From contig NZ_CAKZHQ010000044.1 of NCBI RefSeq assembly GCF_936925435.1, forward strand, positions 27,712-91,711: a stretch of 64,000 nt of DNA, read 5' to 3'. The DNA comes from an uncultured Ramlibacter sp. GTDB taxonomy: Bacteria; Pseudomonadota; Gammaproteobacteria; Burkholderiales; Burkholderiaceae_C. Position numbers and translations under genes: made by a program. Below the pieces are notes generated by a model. That model saw nothing but the letters and a program-made list of their open reading frames with translations, made no database searches and was not told where the DNA came from. Shown in pieces: positions 28,641 to 37,169 of this stretch. Position 1 is the first letter of the stretch, and each line of letters starts with the position of its first letter.

Positions 28641-28671
28641 TGTTTCATGCGTTTCATGAAACGTTTATGAA
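28641..28671. promoter_or_regulatory. Candidate operator: GTTTCATG repeats with a 12-base palindrome
   Basis: The perfect palindrome GTTTCATGAAAC (28651-28662) is flanked by GTTTCATG (28642-28649) and GTTTATGA (28663-28670). The cluster covers the start region of the PrpR-like gene and lies about 70-95 bases upstream of the sigma-54 promoter of the divergent operon, a suitable distance for an enhancer. It is the best candidate binding site for the PrpR-like activator, which would then also regulate itself. Confidence 0.55.
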
Positions 28672-28736
28672 TTCTGATCCAGCCTGGGTTCGCCGACAAG
28701 TCATTGATTCATAAGGGTTTCCCTAGGCCGTTGCTG

Positions 28737-28752
28737 TGGCATGGGGCTTGCA
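28737..28752 (+). promoter_or_regulatory. Sigma-54 (-24/-12) promoter of the CoA-transferase operon
   Basis: TGGCATGGGGCTTGCA matches the sigma-54 consensus TGGCAYR-N4-TTGCW at every fixed position, with GG at 28738-28739 and GC at 28750-28751 exactly 10 bases apart. It is divergent from a sigma-54 activator gene. Transcription would be expected to begin about 12 bases after the GC, near 28763, only a few bases before the ATG at 28766. Confidence 0.8.
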
Positions 28753-28765
28753 ATCCGCCCCTGCA

Positions 28766-29974
28766 ATGAAACCCCTGCACGGCAAACTCGTCCTCGATCT
28801 CACCCACATGCTGTCCGGCCCCTACGGGACCATGCTGCTGGCCGACCTGGGCGCGCGCACGGTCAAAGTCGAGCCGCCCGGCCGCGGCGAGGGCACGCGC
28901 GAGTTGCTGGCGCGCGACCCCGACAACTCGCGCGAAGGCATGGGCGCGTACTTCCTGACCCTCAACCGCGGCAAGGAAAGCGTCTGCCTGGATCTCAAGA
29001 GCGAGGCCGGGCGCGCCGTGTTCTACGACCTGGTCCGGCAGGCCGATGTGGTCTTCGACAACTTCGGCGCCGGCGTCACCCAGCGCCTGCAGATCGACCA
29101 CGCCACGCTCTCGCGCATCAACCCGCGCATCGTCACCTGCTCGGTCACGGGCTTTGGCGAGACCGGCCCCGACATCAATCGCCCGGCCTTCGACCAGGTC
29201 GTGCAGGCCATGGGCGGCGGCATGAGCATCACCGGCATGGCCGACGGCCCGCCCACGCGCGCCGGCATCCCCATCGGCGACCTGGGCGGCGGCCTGTTCG
29301 GCGCCATCGGCGTGCTGGCGGCGCTGGCGGCGCGGGAGAGCACAGGGCAGGGCCAGCATGTCGATGTCTCCATGCTGGACGCCCAGGTCTCGATGCTCAA
29401 TTACATGGCGACCATGCACCTGATGTCGGGCCAGATGCCGCAGCGCATCGGCAACGGCCACTTCGTCCATGTGCCCTACAACACCTACGCCACGCGCGAC
29501 GGTTTCATCATCGTGGCCTGCATCGGCGATGCCTTCTACGAGCGCCTGCTCGAGGTGGTCGACCATCCCGAGCTGCGCAAACCCGCCTACCGCCAGCAGC
29601 CGGCCCGCCTGGCCGCCAAGACCCGCATCGACGCCGTGCTCAACGGGCTGTTCATCCAGCAGGACGCTGCCCACTGGCTGGAGCGGCTGCGCGCCGCGCG
29701 AGTGCCCTGCGGCCCGGTCAACGACTTCGCCCAGGCCCTGGCCGACCCCCAGGTGCTGGCCCGCAACATGGTGGTGGATGTGCCGCTGGCCGGCGGTGGC
29801 AGCGTGCGCATGCCGGGCAACCCGGTCAAGCTCTCGGGCATGACGGCGCAGGACGAAACCAGCTTTTCCCCGCCGCCGCCCCTGGGCTGGGACACCGAGA
29901 GCGTGCTGCAGGAACTGCTGGCCTACCCGCCGGAGCGGATCGCCCAGCTGCGGGCCAGCGGAGCCGTGGCATGA
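28766..29974 (+). CDS. CaiB/BaiF-family CoA transferase
   Basis: A 402-residue class III CoA transferase that moves CoA between carboxylic acids. The N-terminus LHGKLVLDLTHMLSGPYGTM and the segment VKVEPPGRGEGTR are typical, and the catalytic aspartate is in RPAFDQVVQAMGG. The ATG at 28766 corresponds to the usual family start. The stop overlaps the next gene (ATGA), an HMG-CoA-lyase-like enzyme, which suggests that the acid is first activated to its CoA ester and then cleaved. Expression is probably controlled by the divergent PrpR-type activator. Confidence 0.92.
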   Translation: MKPLHGKLVLDLTHMLSGPYGTMLLADLGARTVKVEPPGRGEGTRELLARDPDNSREGMGAYFLTLNRGKESVCLDLKSEAGRAVFYDLVRQADVVFDNFGAGVTQRLQIDHATLSRINPRIVTCSVTGFGETGPDINRPAFDQVVQAMGGGMSITGMADGPPTRAGIPIGDLGGGLFGAIGVLAALAARESTGQGQHVDVSMLDAQVSMLNYMATMHLMSGQMPQRIGNGHFVHVPYNTYATRDGFIIVACIGDAFYERLLEVVDHPELRKPAYRQQPARLAAKTRIDAVLNGLFIQQDAAHWLERLRAARVPCGPVNDFAQALADPQVLARNMVVDVPLAGGGSVRMPGNPVKLSGMTAQDETSFSPPPPLGWDTESVLQELLAYPPERIAQLRASGAVA

Positions 29975-30879
29975 GCCAGGCCATCGTCATCACCGACGTG
30001 TCGCCGCGTGACGGGCTGCAGAACCAGGCCGTCCACTTGTCGACGCAGGCCAAGCTGGAACTGGTGCGCCTGCTGCAGGCCGCCGGCGTCGCCAGCGTGG
30101 AGGTGGCCAGCTTTGTCTCGCCGCGTGCCGTGCCGCAGATGGCCGATGCCGCCGCCGTGCTGGCCGGCCTGGCCGCGGTGGCGCCGGGCCTGCGCAGCTC
30201 GGTGCTCACGCCCAACCTCAAGGGTCTGGAGCGCGCCATCGAGGCGGGCGCGCGCGAGATCGCGGTCGTGCTGTCGGCAACCGAGACCATGAACCAGCGC
30301 AACATCAACATGGACCTGGCGACGGCAACGGCCGTCTCCGAGGAGACGCTGCGCGCCGCGCTCGCCGCCGGCATCGCCACCCGCGCCTACATCGCCGTGG
30401 CGGTGGAGTGCCCCTTCGAAGGCCTGGTGGCGCCGGCCACCGTGGTCGCCCTGGCCGAGCGCATGCTCGCGGCCGGCGCCAGCGAAATCGTTTTCGCCGA
30501 CACCATCGGCGCAGCTTCGCCTGCGCAGCTGCGGGCCCTGCTGCAGGCGGCCGCGCCCAGCATCCCACTGGAGCGCACCGCCGTGCATTTGCACGACACG
30601 CGCGGCTTCGGCGTGGCCAACGCCTGGGCCGCGCTGGAGGCCGGCGTGCGCCGTTTCGACGCCAGCGCCGGCGGCATCGGCGGCTGCCCCTTCGCGCCCG
30701 GCGCGGCCGGCAACCTGGCGACCGAGGACCTGGTCCTGCTGGCCCGGCAAAGCGGCCTGGACACCGGCATCAGCCTCGAAGGCCTGGACGCCGCCGTGGC
30801 GTTTGCCGAGCAGCAACTGGGCCGGCCGCTGGGCGGCCGCAGCCTGGCCTGGCACAGGCGCAAGCGCAAGCCACAATGA
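29971..30879 (+). CDS. HMG-CoA lyase-like enzyme
   Basis: A 302-residue TIM-barrel lyase of the HMGL family. It begins with VSPRDGLQNQ, the conserved metal and substrate-binding segment, and has EVASFVSPRAVPQM, the metal-binding histidines in VHLHDTRG and the GGIGGCPFAPGAAGN loop with the active-site cysteine. It would cleave a 3-hydroxy-3-methyl (or similar) acyl-CoA into a shorter acyl-CoA and a keto compound. The actual substrate is set by the CoA transferase in front and the Bug receptor behind and remains unknown. Confidence 0.92.
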   Translation: MSQAIVITDVSPRDGLQNQAVHLSTQAKLELVRLLQAAGVASVEVASFVSPRAVPQMADAAAVLAGLAAVAPGLRSSVLTPNLKGLERAIEAGAREIAVVLSATETMNQRNINMDLATATAVSEETLRAALAAGIATRAYIAVAVECPFEGLVAPATVVALAERMLAAGASEIVFADTIGAASPAQLRALLQAAAPSIPLERTAVHLHDTRGFGVANAWAALEAGVRRFDASAGGIGGCPFAPGAAGNLATEDLVLLARQSGLDTGISLEGLDAAVAFAEQQLGRPLGGRSLAWHRRKRKPQ

Positions 30880-30904
30880 TCCACAACGACAACAGGAGAC
30901 AAGC

Positions 30905-31900
30905 ATGACCCACCTCTCAATGCGCCGCCGCTGGCTTGGCGCCACCGTGCTGGCGCTTGGCGCCTTCGCCCTGGGCGCGCTGCCGGCCGCCGCCCAGACC
31001 GCCTGGCCCGCCAAGCCGATCCGCCTGGTCGTGCCGTTCACGCCCGGCGGTGTCACCGACACCAGTGCCCGCGTGGTCGCCGACTTCCTGGGCCGCCGCC
31101 TGGGCCAGCAGGTCATCGTCGACAACAAGCCCGGCGCCTCGGGCAACATCGGCATGGTGCTGGTCAAGGACGCGGCGCCCGACGGCTACACCCTGGCCCT
31201 GGCTTTTGACGGCACCATGGTCATCAACCCCCACGTCTTCGCCAAGGTGCCCTTCGACACGCTCAAGGACTACACCGCCATCGGCAAGATCGGCAACGCC
31301 ACCCTGGTGCTGGTGGCCCATCCCGAGGCGTCGGTCAAGACGGTGGCCGAGCTGATCAGCGTGTCCAAGGCCACGGCCGGCGGCCTGTCCTTTGGCACCT
31401 CCGGCACCGGCGGCACGCCCCATATCGCCGGCGAGCTGCTGAAGATGCGCACCGGGGCCAACCTGGTCCATGTGCCCTACAAGGGCGGCGGCCAGGCCTT
31501 GACCGACGTGGTGGGCGGCAGCATTCCCCTGGTCTACACCGCGGTGGCCGGCGCCCATGGCTTCGTCAAGAACGGCAAGGTCCGCGCTCTGGCCGTGTCC
31601 AGCGCGACCCGATCCTCCGCGCTGCCGGATGTGCCGACCTTCGCCGAGGCCGGCGTGCCCGACTTCGTGGTCGATTCCTGGGTCGGCCTGCTGGCCCCGG
31701 CCGGCCTGCCGCCGGCCATCGCCACCCGCCTGACTACCGAGCTCAATGCGGTGCTGGCCGACCCCGAGGCGCGCGAGAAGCTGCGCACCCTGGGTATCGA
31801 GGCCACGCCGGGCACGGCTGCGCAATTCCACGGCGAGATGGCGCGCGATCTGGCGCGCTACGGCCCGGTGGTCAAGGCAGCCGGCATCAAGATCGAATAA
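30905..31900 (+). CDS. Bug/TctC-family tripartite tricarboxylate receptor
   Basis: A 331-residue periplasmic binding protein with a signal peptide (MRRRWLGATVLALGAFALG, cleavage near AAAQT). The mature start WPAKPIRLVVPFTPGGVTD is diagnostic, as are DAAPDGYTLALAFDGT and VHVPYKGGGQALTDVVGG. It starts 25 bases after the lyase gene with a GGAG site and completes the operon. By context it would bind the carboxylic acid that the CoA transferase and lyase degrade. Confidence 0.93.
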   Translation: MTHLSMRRRWLGATVLALGAFALGALPAAAQTAWPAKPIRLVVPFTPGGVTDTSARVVADFLGRRLGQQVIVDNKPGASGNIGMVLVKDAAPDGYTLALAFDGTMVINPHVFAKVPFDTLKDYTAIGKIGNATLVLVAHPEASVKTVAELISVSKATAGGLSFGTSGTGGTPHIAGELLKMRTGANLVHVPYKGGGQALTDVVGGSIPLVYTAVAGAHGFVKNGKVRALAVSSATRSSALPDVPTFAEAGVPDFVVDSWVGLLAPAGLPPAIATRLTTELNAVLADPEAREKLRTLGIEATPGTAAQFHGEMARDLARYGPVVKAAGIKIE

Positions 31901-31970
31901 GGAGACAGGTGAGAGGACGCTGAGTTTTCAAGTAAATCGGCCTCCAATCCCCGAAAAATAAGCCCGTCTT

Positions 31971-31987
31971 GCTATCAAGTTGGTAGC
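31971..31987. repeat. 17-base GCTA/TAGC inverted repeat, copy 3
   Basis: GCTATCAA-G-TTGGTAGC, an 8-1-8 inverted repeat with one T/G mismatch, in the 130-base gap between the Bug receptor and TraB-type genes. It has the same layout as copies at 4592, 9058, 37105 and 38655. No other signal is clear in this gap. Confidence 0.55.
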
Positions 31988-32030
31988 GCCGCCAGGGCGC
32001 TAAACTGCCTGGACACCAGGAGGGCAAGGG

Positions 32031-32975
32031 ATGCAAGAGCTGTACGCAAGAGTGCTGCTGGTGCTGATCGCCTGGGGCTGGGCCTTTGCCGCTGCAGCCC
32101 AGGCGGCGTGCCCGCCGGCGCCGCAACCGCTGTCGCCGCAGCTGTTCCAGCAGGCCGCGGCGCAGGCCAGGGACCGCGGCCTGCTGTGGTCCGTCAGCAA
32201 GGACGGCCGCAACTCCTGGCTCTATGGCACGCTGCACCTGGGCCGCGCCGAATGGATGGCGCCAGGCCCCGGCGTGCGTCAGGCACTGCAGGCCGCCGAC
32301 CTCGTCGCCCTGGAGATCGACCTGCTCGATGAAGGCGTGCAGCGCGCGTTTGCCGCCAGCCAGGCCGCGCAGCAGGGGCGCAGCCTCAGCCCGCGAACGG
32401 CCCAGCGCCTGCAGGCCGCATGGAAAGCCGCTTGCCTGCCTGCGGCCGACCTGGCACGCGGCGCACCCGAACTGCATGTGCTCGGTCTGATGGCCGGGGC
32501 GGGCGAGGCTGAGGGCTTCAGCCCGGTCTATGGCTCGGAAATCCTGCTGTCGCTGCTGGCCAAGGGCCTGGGCAAGCCGGTGGTCTCGCTGGAAACCGTG
32601 CCCCAGCAACTGCAGGCCTTGCTGGCCCGGGACGCCGCCGAGGCCGAAGGCTTCGTCACCGACTCCCTGGACGACCTGGAGAAGGGCAGGCTGGTCGGTG
32701 TGCTGCGCAAGACCGCCGACGTCTGGGAGCGCGGCGACATCGGGCAGCTGGAGGCCTACACCAGTTGGTGCGAGTGCGCCGACACCGCGGCCGAGCGCGC
32801 GCTGATGCGCCGCGTGCTGGACGATCGCAATCCCGGCCTGGCCGCCGGCATCGACGCCCTGCATGCCCAGGGCAAGAGCGTCTTTGCCGCCGTCGGTGCG
32901 ATGCACATGGTGGGGCAGGGCGGGTTGGTGGAGTCGCTGCGCAAGAAGGGCTATGAGATCCGGCGAATGCATTGA
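32031..32975 (+). CDS. TraB/GumN-family protein, secreted
   Basis: A 314-residue protein with a signal peptide (LLVLIAWGWAFAAAAQAA). It has the two hallmarks of the TraB/GumN (YbaP-type) family: an early GTLHLG motif (SWLYGTLHLGRAEW) and a late AVGAMHMVGQGG motif. These glycine-histidine motifs are thought to form a metalloprotease-like active site; no substrate is established for bacterial members. The start at 32031 precedes the signal peptide and has AGGGCAAGGG upstream. Confidence 0.88.
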   Translation: MQELYARVLLVLIAWGWAFAAAAQAACPPAPQPLSPQLFQQAAAQARDRGLLWSVSKDGRNSWLYGTLHLGRAEWMAPGPGVRQALQAADLVALEIDLLDEGVQRAFAASQAAQQGRSLSPRTAQRLQAAWKAACLPAADLARGAPELHVLGLMAGAGEAEGFSPVYGSEILLSLLAKGLGKPVVSLETVPQQLQALLARDAAEAEGFVTDSLDDLEKGRLVGVLRKTADVWERGDIGQLEAYTSWCECADTAAERALMRRVLDDRNPGLAAGIDALHAQGKSVFAAVGAMHMVGQGGLVESLRKKGYEIRRMH

Positions 32976-32997
32976 ATGGCTCATCAAATGCGAGCTA

Positions 32998-33018
32998 GAA
33001 TAAGAATTGTTCGTATTC
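32998..33018. promoter_or_regulatory. Fur-box-like inverted repeat upstream of the TonB receptor
   Basis: GAATAAGAA-TTG-TTCGTATTC, a 9-3-9 inverted repeat with a single mismatch, AT-rich in a GC-rich genome and placed 24 bases upstream of the receptor ATG. Its composition and position fit an iron-responsive Fur operator, which would repress the receptor when iron is plentiful. Confidence 0.65.
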
Positions 33019-33041
33019 GCAACAATTCATTCCGGCTCCAA

Positions 33042-35201
33042 ATGCACACATTAGCGTCTAAATACCCCCGTTTCGCCCCCAACCCGCTGGCCCTGCTGGT
33101 GCGCCAATGCTTTGGCGCCGGCCTGGCTCTGGCTGCGGCGAGCGTCGTGGCGCAGACGGCGCCCGCCAGCCAGACCCTGCAACAGGTGATCGTGACCGAC
33201 CAGGCCGAAGCCATCGGCGGCTTGCAAAAGACCTATTCGGGCGGCCAGTTCGCCCGCGGCGGCAGCCTCGGCCTGCTGGGCAACATCGACCTGATGAACA
33301 TTCCCTTCAGCACGACCAACTACACCTCGGAGCTGATCAAGAACCAGCAGGCCCTGAGCGTGGCCGACGTGGTGATGAACGATGCCTCCGTGCGCACGCT
33401 GACCTCGCGCGGCGGCTTCGGCGACGACTTCCAGATCCGCGGCTTCCAGGTGGGCAACGGCGACATCGCCATGAACGGCCTGCTGGGCCTGGCACCCACC
33501 ACCCGCATCCCGCTGGAAATGATCGAGCGGGTGGAAGTGCTCAAGGGCCCGGGCGCGCTGGCCAACGGCGTGGGACCCAACGGCAGCATCGGCGGCAGCA
33601 TCAACGTGGTGACCAAACGGGCCTCCGACATCCCGCTGACGCAGCTGACCACCACCTACATGGGCAAGAGCCAGTTCGGCGCCCAGCTGGATGTGGGCCG
33701 CCGCTTTGGCGAGGACAACAAATGGGGGGTGCGCGTCAACGGCCTGGTGCGCGGTGGCGAAGGCAACATCGATGGCGGCAAGCAGAATCTGAGTCTGGGT
33801 TCGCTGGGCCTGGACTACGCCGGCGCCCGCACGCGCTTTTCGCTGGACGCGCTGGCCACCGGCGGCGAGACGAAGGAGTTCCGTCCGCAGACCAGCTTTG
33901 CCGGCCCGGGTGTCCCCGCCGCGCCCTCGGCCCGCCTGAACTTCTATCCCGGCACCAAGCTGGAAGACAACGTCAAGACGCTGATGTCGCGCCTGGAGCA
34001 TGACCTCAACGACAGCACCACGGTCTACGGCAGCGTCGGCTACACCGCCCTGGACTACCAGCAGATCTTCCCCAGCGGCCGTCCCAATACCGCCGGCAAC
34101 TTCAACGTGTCCAACGCCTACTACGACCAGGAGACGGACAGCGCGTCGGCCGACATCGGCCTGCGCACCCGTTTCAGCACGGGCAGCGTGCGCCACACCC
34201 TGGCCTTGGGCGCGAACCACCTGAACCAGGAAACGGCTTACTTCTACGCGACCTCGCCAACCAGCAACCCCTCCAGCCTCTACAACCCGTCGCAGCTGCC
34301 CGTCATCACGGCCCTGCGCGGCAACCCGGGCAAGAGCGCGGTGGTCAAGCAGTCCAGCTTCGCCGTGGCCGACACCATGGCGTTCATGGACGACAGCTTC
34401 CTGCTGACCCTGGGCCTGCGCGACCAGACCCTGGCGCAGGACAACTTCAACCCGGCCACGGGCGCCGGCACGGGCAGCTACAAGTCCAGCGCCGTCACCC
34501 CGCTGGCCGGCCTGGTGTTCAAGCCGCAGAAGAACATCTCGGTGTACACCAACTACACCTCCGGCCTGACGCGCGGCGGCACGGCCGGCGTCACCACGGC
34601 CAATGCCGGCCAGACCTTCGCACCGCAGAAGTCCGAGCAGAACGAGGTGGGCGTGAAGGTGGACTGGGGCAAGCTGACCACCCAGGCCGCGCTCTACCAG
34701 ATCAAGCGGCCCAACGCCATGACCGATCCGCTGACCAACGTCTACAGCTTCGGTGGCGAGCAGACCAACCGCGGCCTGGAACTGACGGCCTACGGCGAAG
34801 TCCAGCGCGGCCTGCGCCTGATGGCCAGCGCCGCCTTCAACGACGCCAAGCTCACGCGCACCGCCGGCGGCGTGAACCAGGGCAACGATGCGGCCGGCGT
34901 GCCCAAGTCCACCTTCAACCTTGGCCTGGACTGGGACACGCCCTGGGCCCAGGGCCTGAGCCTGAACGGCCGCGTGATCAACACCTCGTCGGTGTATGCC
35001 GACGCTGCCAACCGGATGGAAGTGGACGGTTGGACGCGCCTGGACATCGGCGCACGCTACGCCACCAGGCTGTCGGGCAAGCCGCTGACCTTGCGCGCCA
35101 ACCTCGAGAACGTGACCGGCAAGGACTACTGGGTGGTCAGCAACTACGTGACCGTGGGCGCGCCGCGAACCCTGATGCTGTCGGCAACCGTCGACTTCTG
35201 A
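33042..35201 (+). CDS. TonB-dependent siderophore receptor
   Basis: A 719-residue outer-membrane receptor. A signal peptide ends near VVAQTAP, followed by a TonB-box-like QQVIVTD segment, the plug domain with the RGFQVGNGDIAMNG and RVEVLKGPGALANG motifs, and a beta-barrel finishing in the usual aromatic C-terminus (LMLSATVDF). It imports a ferric siderophore using TonB energy; the ligand is unknown. I prefer the ATG at 33042 to the upstream in-frame start because it puts the signal peptide first and leaves the Fur-like site outside the gene. No siderophore synthesis genes are nearby. Confidence 0.92.
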   Translation: MHTLASKYPRFAPNPLALLVRQCFGAGLALAAASVVAQTAPASQTLQQVIVTDQAEAIGGLQKTYSGGQFARGGSLGLLGNIDLMNIPFSTTNYTSELIKNQQALSVADVVMNDASVRTLTSRGGFGDDFQIRGFQVGNGDIAMNGLLGLAPTTRIPLEMIERVEVLKGPGALANGVGPNGSIGGSINVVTKRASDIPLTQLTTTYMGKSQFGAQLDVGRRFGEDNKWGVRVNGLVRGGEGNIDGGKQNLSLGSLGLDYAGARTRFSLDALATGGETKEFRPQTSFAGPGVPAAPSARLNFYPGTKLEDNVKTLMSRLEHDLNDSTTVYGSVGYTALDYQQIFPSGRPNTAGNFNVSNAYYDQETDSASADIGLRTRFSTGSVRHTLALGANHLNQETAYFYATSPTSNPSSLYNPSQLPVITALRGNPGKSAVVKQSSFAVADTMAFMDDSFLLTLGLRDQTLAQDNFNPATGAGTGSYKSSAVTPLAGLVFKPQKNISVYTNYTSGLTRGGTAGVTTANAGQTFAPQKSEQNEVGVKVDWGKLTTQAALYQIKRPNAMTDPLTNVYSFGGEQTNRGLELTAYGEVQRGLRLMASAAFNDAKLTRTAGGVNQGNDAAGVPKSTFNLGLDWDTPWAQGLSLNGRVINTSSVYADAANRMEVDGWTRLDIGARYATRLSGKPLTLRANLENVTGKDYWVVSNYVTVGAPRTLMLSATVDF

Positions 35202-35268
35202 GCATTTTCAGCTTGGCCTGGCAGGCCGGTTTGCGGTAGCTTCGGTTCACCACCTACTGGAGTTCCGG

Positions 35269-36177
35269 ATGAATGTGCGCAAACTGCTGGGGGCCGCCGC
35301 GGCGGCCTGTGTTTTGGCCGCGTGCCAGGGCCTGCCTGCGCCCGCCGCAGGCGCGGGGCCGCGGGTGGACCAGAGCTTTTATTGCACCGTGGCGCCCGCT
35401 GTTCCCAATGCGTCTTACGTCGGTCCCTATGCCGGGGTCGAGAACGTCATCGCGCCGCTGGATGCCGCACGCGACGTCCATTGCGCCGACAGCTTCAAGG
35501 CCGGCAAGTACCCGCGCGGCTTCGTCACCATCTTCGGCAGCTCGCGCATCGCCAAGGACAACCGCGCCTGCGATGCCGCCGGCAAGTGCGATCAGACCCT
35601 GCGTGAGAACGACCACATCTATGCCGCGGTCCGCGAGTTCGCGTTTGCCTGGACGGCAAAGCATGGCCGCAGCTTTCCCATCCTGACCGGCGCCGGCCCG
35701 GGCCTGATGGAGGCGGGCAACGAGGGGGCCAAAGCCGCCGGCGGACCGAGCCTGGGCTACACCACCTACTACGACAGGCCGGCCGACCCCGCCCAGGCCA
35801 CGGCCAGCAAGCCGTATGGCGGGGACGCGGCCAAGGCTTTCAACGCCTACGTCTCGGACGGACTGATCTTCACCAGCGTGGCGCAGCGCGAGGCCGCCAT
35901 GGTCCGCCATTCGGCGGCGATCGTGGTCACGCCCGGCGGTACCGGCACCGAGTGGGAGATCTACCAGGTGATCGAGACCATCAAGAGCCGGCAGCAGGCG
36001 GCCGTGCCGGTGTACTTCCTGGGCGAGCGCGCCAGAGACTGGAAGTCGCTGGACGAGCGGCTCAAGGACCTTGTCGCCCGCCGCGTGGTGCGTGCCGATG
36101 AACTGGCCTTCCTGCGCTTTGCCGCCACACCCGCCGAACTGCTGGAGCGCCTGGCCAAAGACCTGGCTCTGCCCTGA
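35269..36177 (+). CDS. LOG-family protein exported as a lipoprotein
   Basis: A 302-residue protein. The N-terminus is a lipoprotein signal with lipobox LAAC (MNVRKLLGAAAAACVLAACQG). The rest is a LOG/lysine-decarboxylase-like domain, with FGSSRIAKDN, GAGPGLMEAGNEGAK and the nucleotide-binding TPGGTGTEWE motif. Cytoplasmic relatives hydrolyse cytokinin or AMP-type nucleoside monophosphates. An extra segment with four cysteines lies between the signal and the domain, which fits an oxidising compartment. A membrane-anchored LOG protein is unusual. The PEBP lipoprotein gene follows after 36 bases. Confidence 0.85.
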   Translation: MNVRKLLGAAAAACVLAACQGLPAPAAGAGPRVDQSFYCTVAPAVPNASYVGPYAGVENVIAPLDAARDVHCADSFKAGKYPRGFVTIFGSSRIAKDNRACDAAGKCDQTLRENDHIYAAVREFAFAWTAKHGRSFPILTGAGPGLMEAGNEGAKAAGGPSLGYTTYYDRPADPAQATASKPYGGDAAKAFNAYVSDGLIFTSVAQREAAMVRHSAAIVVTPGGTGTEWEIYQVIETIKSRQQAAVPVYFLGERARDWKSLDERLKDLVARRVVRADELAFLRFAATPAELLERLAKDLALP

Positions 36178-36213
36178 TGCATCCACAACAATGACCAACC
36201 CAGGAGACATGCC

Positions 36214-36789
36214 ATGCGTTTGTTGATGACCACCGCCACAGCGGCCTTGCTTGCCGGCCTGCTGGGGGCCTGCGCCACCCAGGCGCCGGCCTTGCCGGGC
36301 ACGCCCTTCACCCTGAGCTCGTCGAGCTTTGCCGATGGCGGGGTGCTGGAGAAGCGCCACGCCGGCAACCTCAAGGAGAACCCGAACTGCGTGGGCGACA
36401 ACGTCTCGCCGCCGCTGGCCTGGAGCAATGTGCCCGCCGGCACCAAGAGCCTGGCCATGGTGGTCTACGACCCGGACGGTCGCAGCGGCCTGGGCGTGGT
36501 GCACTGGGTGGCGTACAGCATCTCGCCTACGCTGGGCGGCTTTGCCGAGAACGAGGTGGCCGTGCCCAGCACCAAGTACGTGGGCGGCAAGAGCACGCAG
36601 AACCTGGGCAACTACATGGGCCCGTGCCCGCCGGCCGGCACCGGCTGGCACCACTACAACTACACCTTGATCGCCACCGACCTGGAGCCCGGCGCCTTGC
36701 CGCCGGGGCTGACGCGCGACGAGCTGTTTGCCAGGCTGGCCGGGCGCGCCAAGGGATCGGCCACGCTCATCGGTCGCTACGGGCGCTGA
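36214..36789 (+). CDS. YbhB/YbcL-type PEBP lipoprotein
   Basis: A 191-residue member of the Raf-kinase-inhibitor-like (PEBP) family with a lipoprotein signal (LLGAC lipobox). The ligand-pocket motifs are present: NVSPPLAWSNVP, VVYDPDGRS.LGVVHWV and GPCPPAGTGWHHYNYTL. Bacterial members have no clear enzymatic role. It is 36 bases downstream of the LOG lipoprotein gene, so both are probably co-expressed envelope proteins. Confidence 0.9.
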   Translation: MRLLMTTATAALLAGLLGACATQAPALPGTPFTLSSSSFADGGVLEKRHAGNLKENPNCVGDNVSPPLAWSNVPAGTKSLAMVVYDPDGRSGLGVVHWVAYSISPTLGGFAENEVAVPSTKYVGGKSTQNLGNYMGPCPPAGTGWHHYNYTLIATDLEPGALPPGLTRDELFARLAGRAKGSATLIGRYGR

Positions 36790-36790
36790 G

Positions 36791-37009
36791 CTAGGGCAGC
36801 TGCGGCAGCGGCTCCTGTCCGTCGATGCCCAGGGCCTTCAGGGCCGAATCGATGGCACCGACCTCCAGGCGGTTGTCCAGCGTGACGACGGCATCGCCGG
36901 CGAGTTTGCAATGGCCGCCGTGCGTGGTCCAAAGTGAGGCGCGCACCAGCAGCAACACACGGATGATCTTGGCATCCGTCTCGAGTCGGGTGATGAGTGA
37001 ATCCGGCAT
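36791..37009 (-). CDS. Small hypothetical protein
   Basis: A 72-residue frame starting MPDSLITRLETDAKIIRVL, with mixed hydrophobic and charged composition, no signal peptide and no membrane helix. It fills the gap between the PEBP gene (stops 1 base apart, convergent) and the 37105 repeat. I do not recognise it; coding potential is plausible but not certain. Confidence 0.5.
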   Translation of the reverse strand: MPDSLITRLETDAKIIRVLLLVRASLWTTHGGHCKLAGDAVVTLDNRLEVGAIDSALKALGIDGQEPLPQLP

Positions 37010-37104
37010 GCGCCCACTGTGCCGCGGCGCACGCGCCTTGTCTGTCGGCCCGGGTTGAGGCCGGCCATGGAGAACTGCCTACAGCGTGTTTCGCAAACTG
37101 AATT

Positions 37105-37121
37105 GCTACTGAATAAGTAGC
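37105..37121. repeat. 17-base GCTA/TAGC inverted repeat, copy 4
   Basis: GCTACTGA-A-TAAGTAGC, 8-1-8 with one mismatch, in the gap between the small hypothetical gene and the tyrosine-rich lipoprotein gene. It belongs to the same set as 4592, 9058, 31971 and 38655. Confidence 0.55.
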
Positions 37122-37169
37122 ATCTTCGGTCCATTCCATGCGGCTTGCGGGCCGATATGGTTCAGGTTC

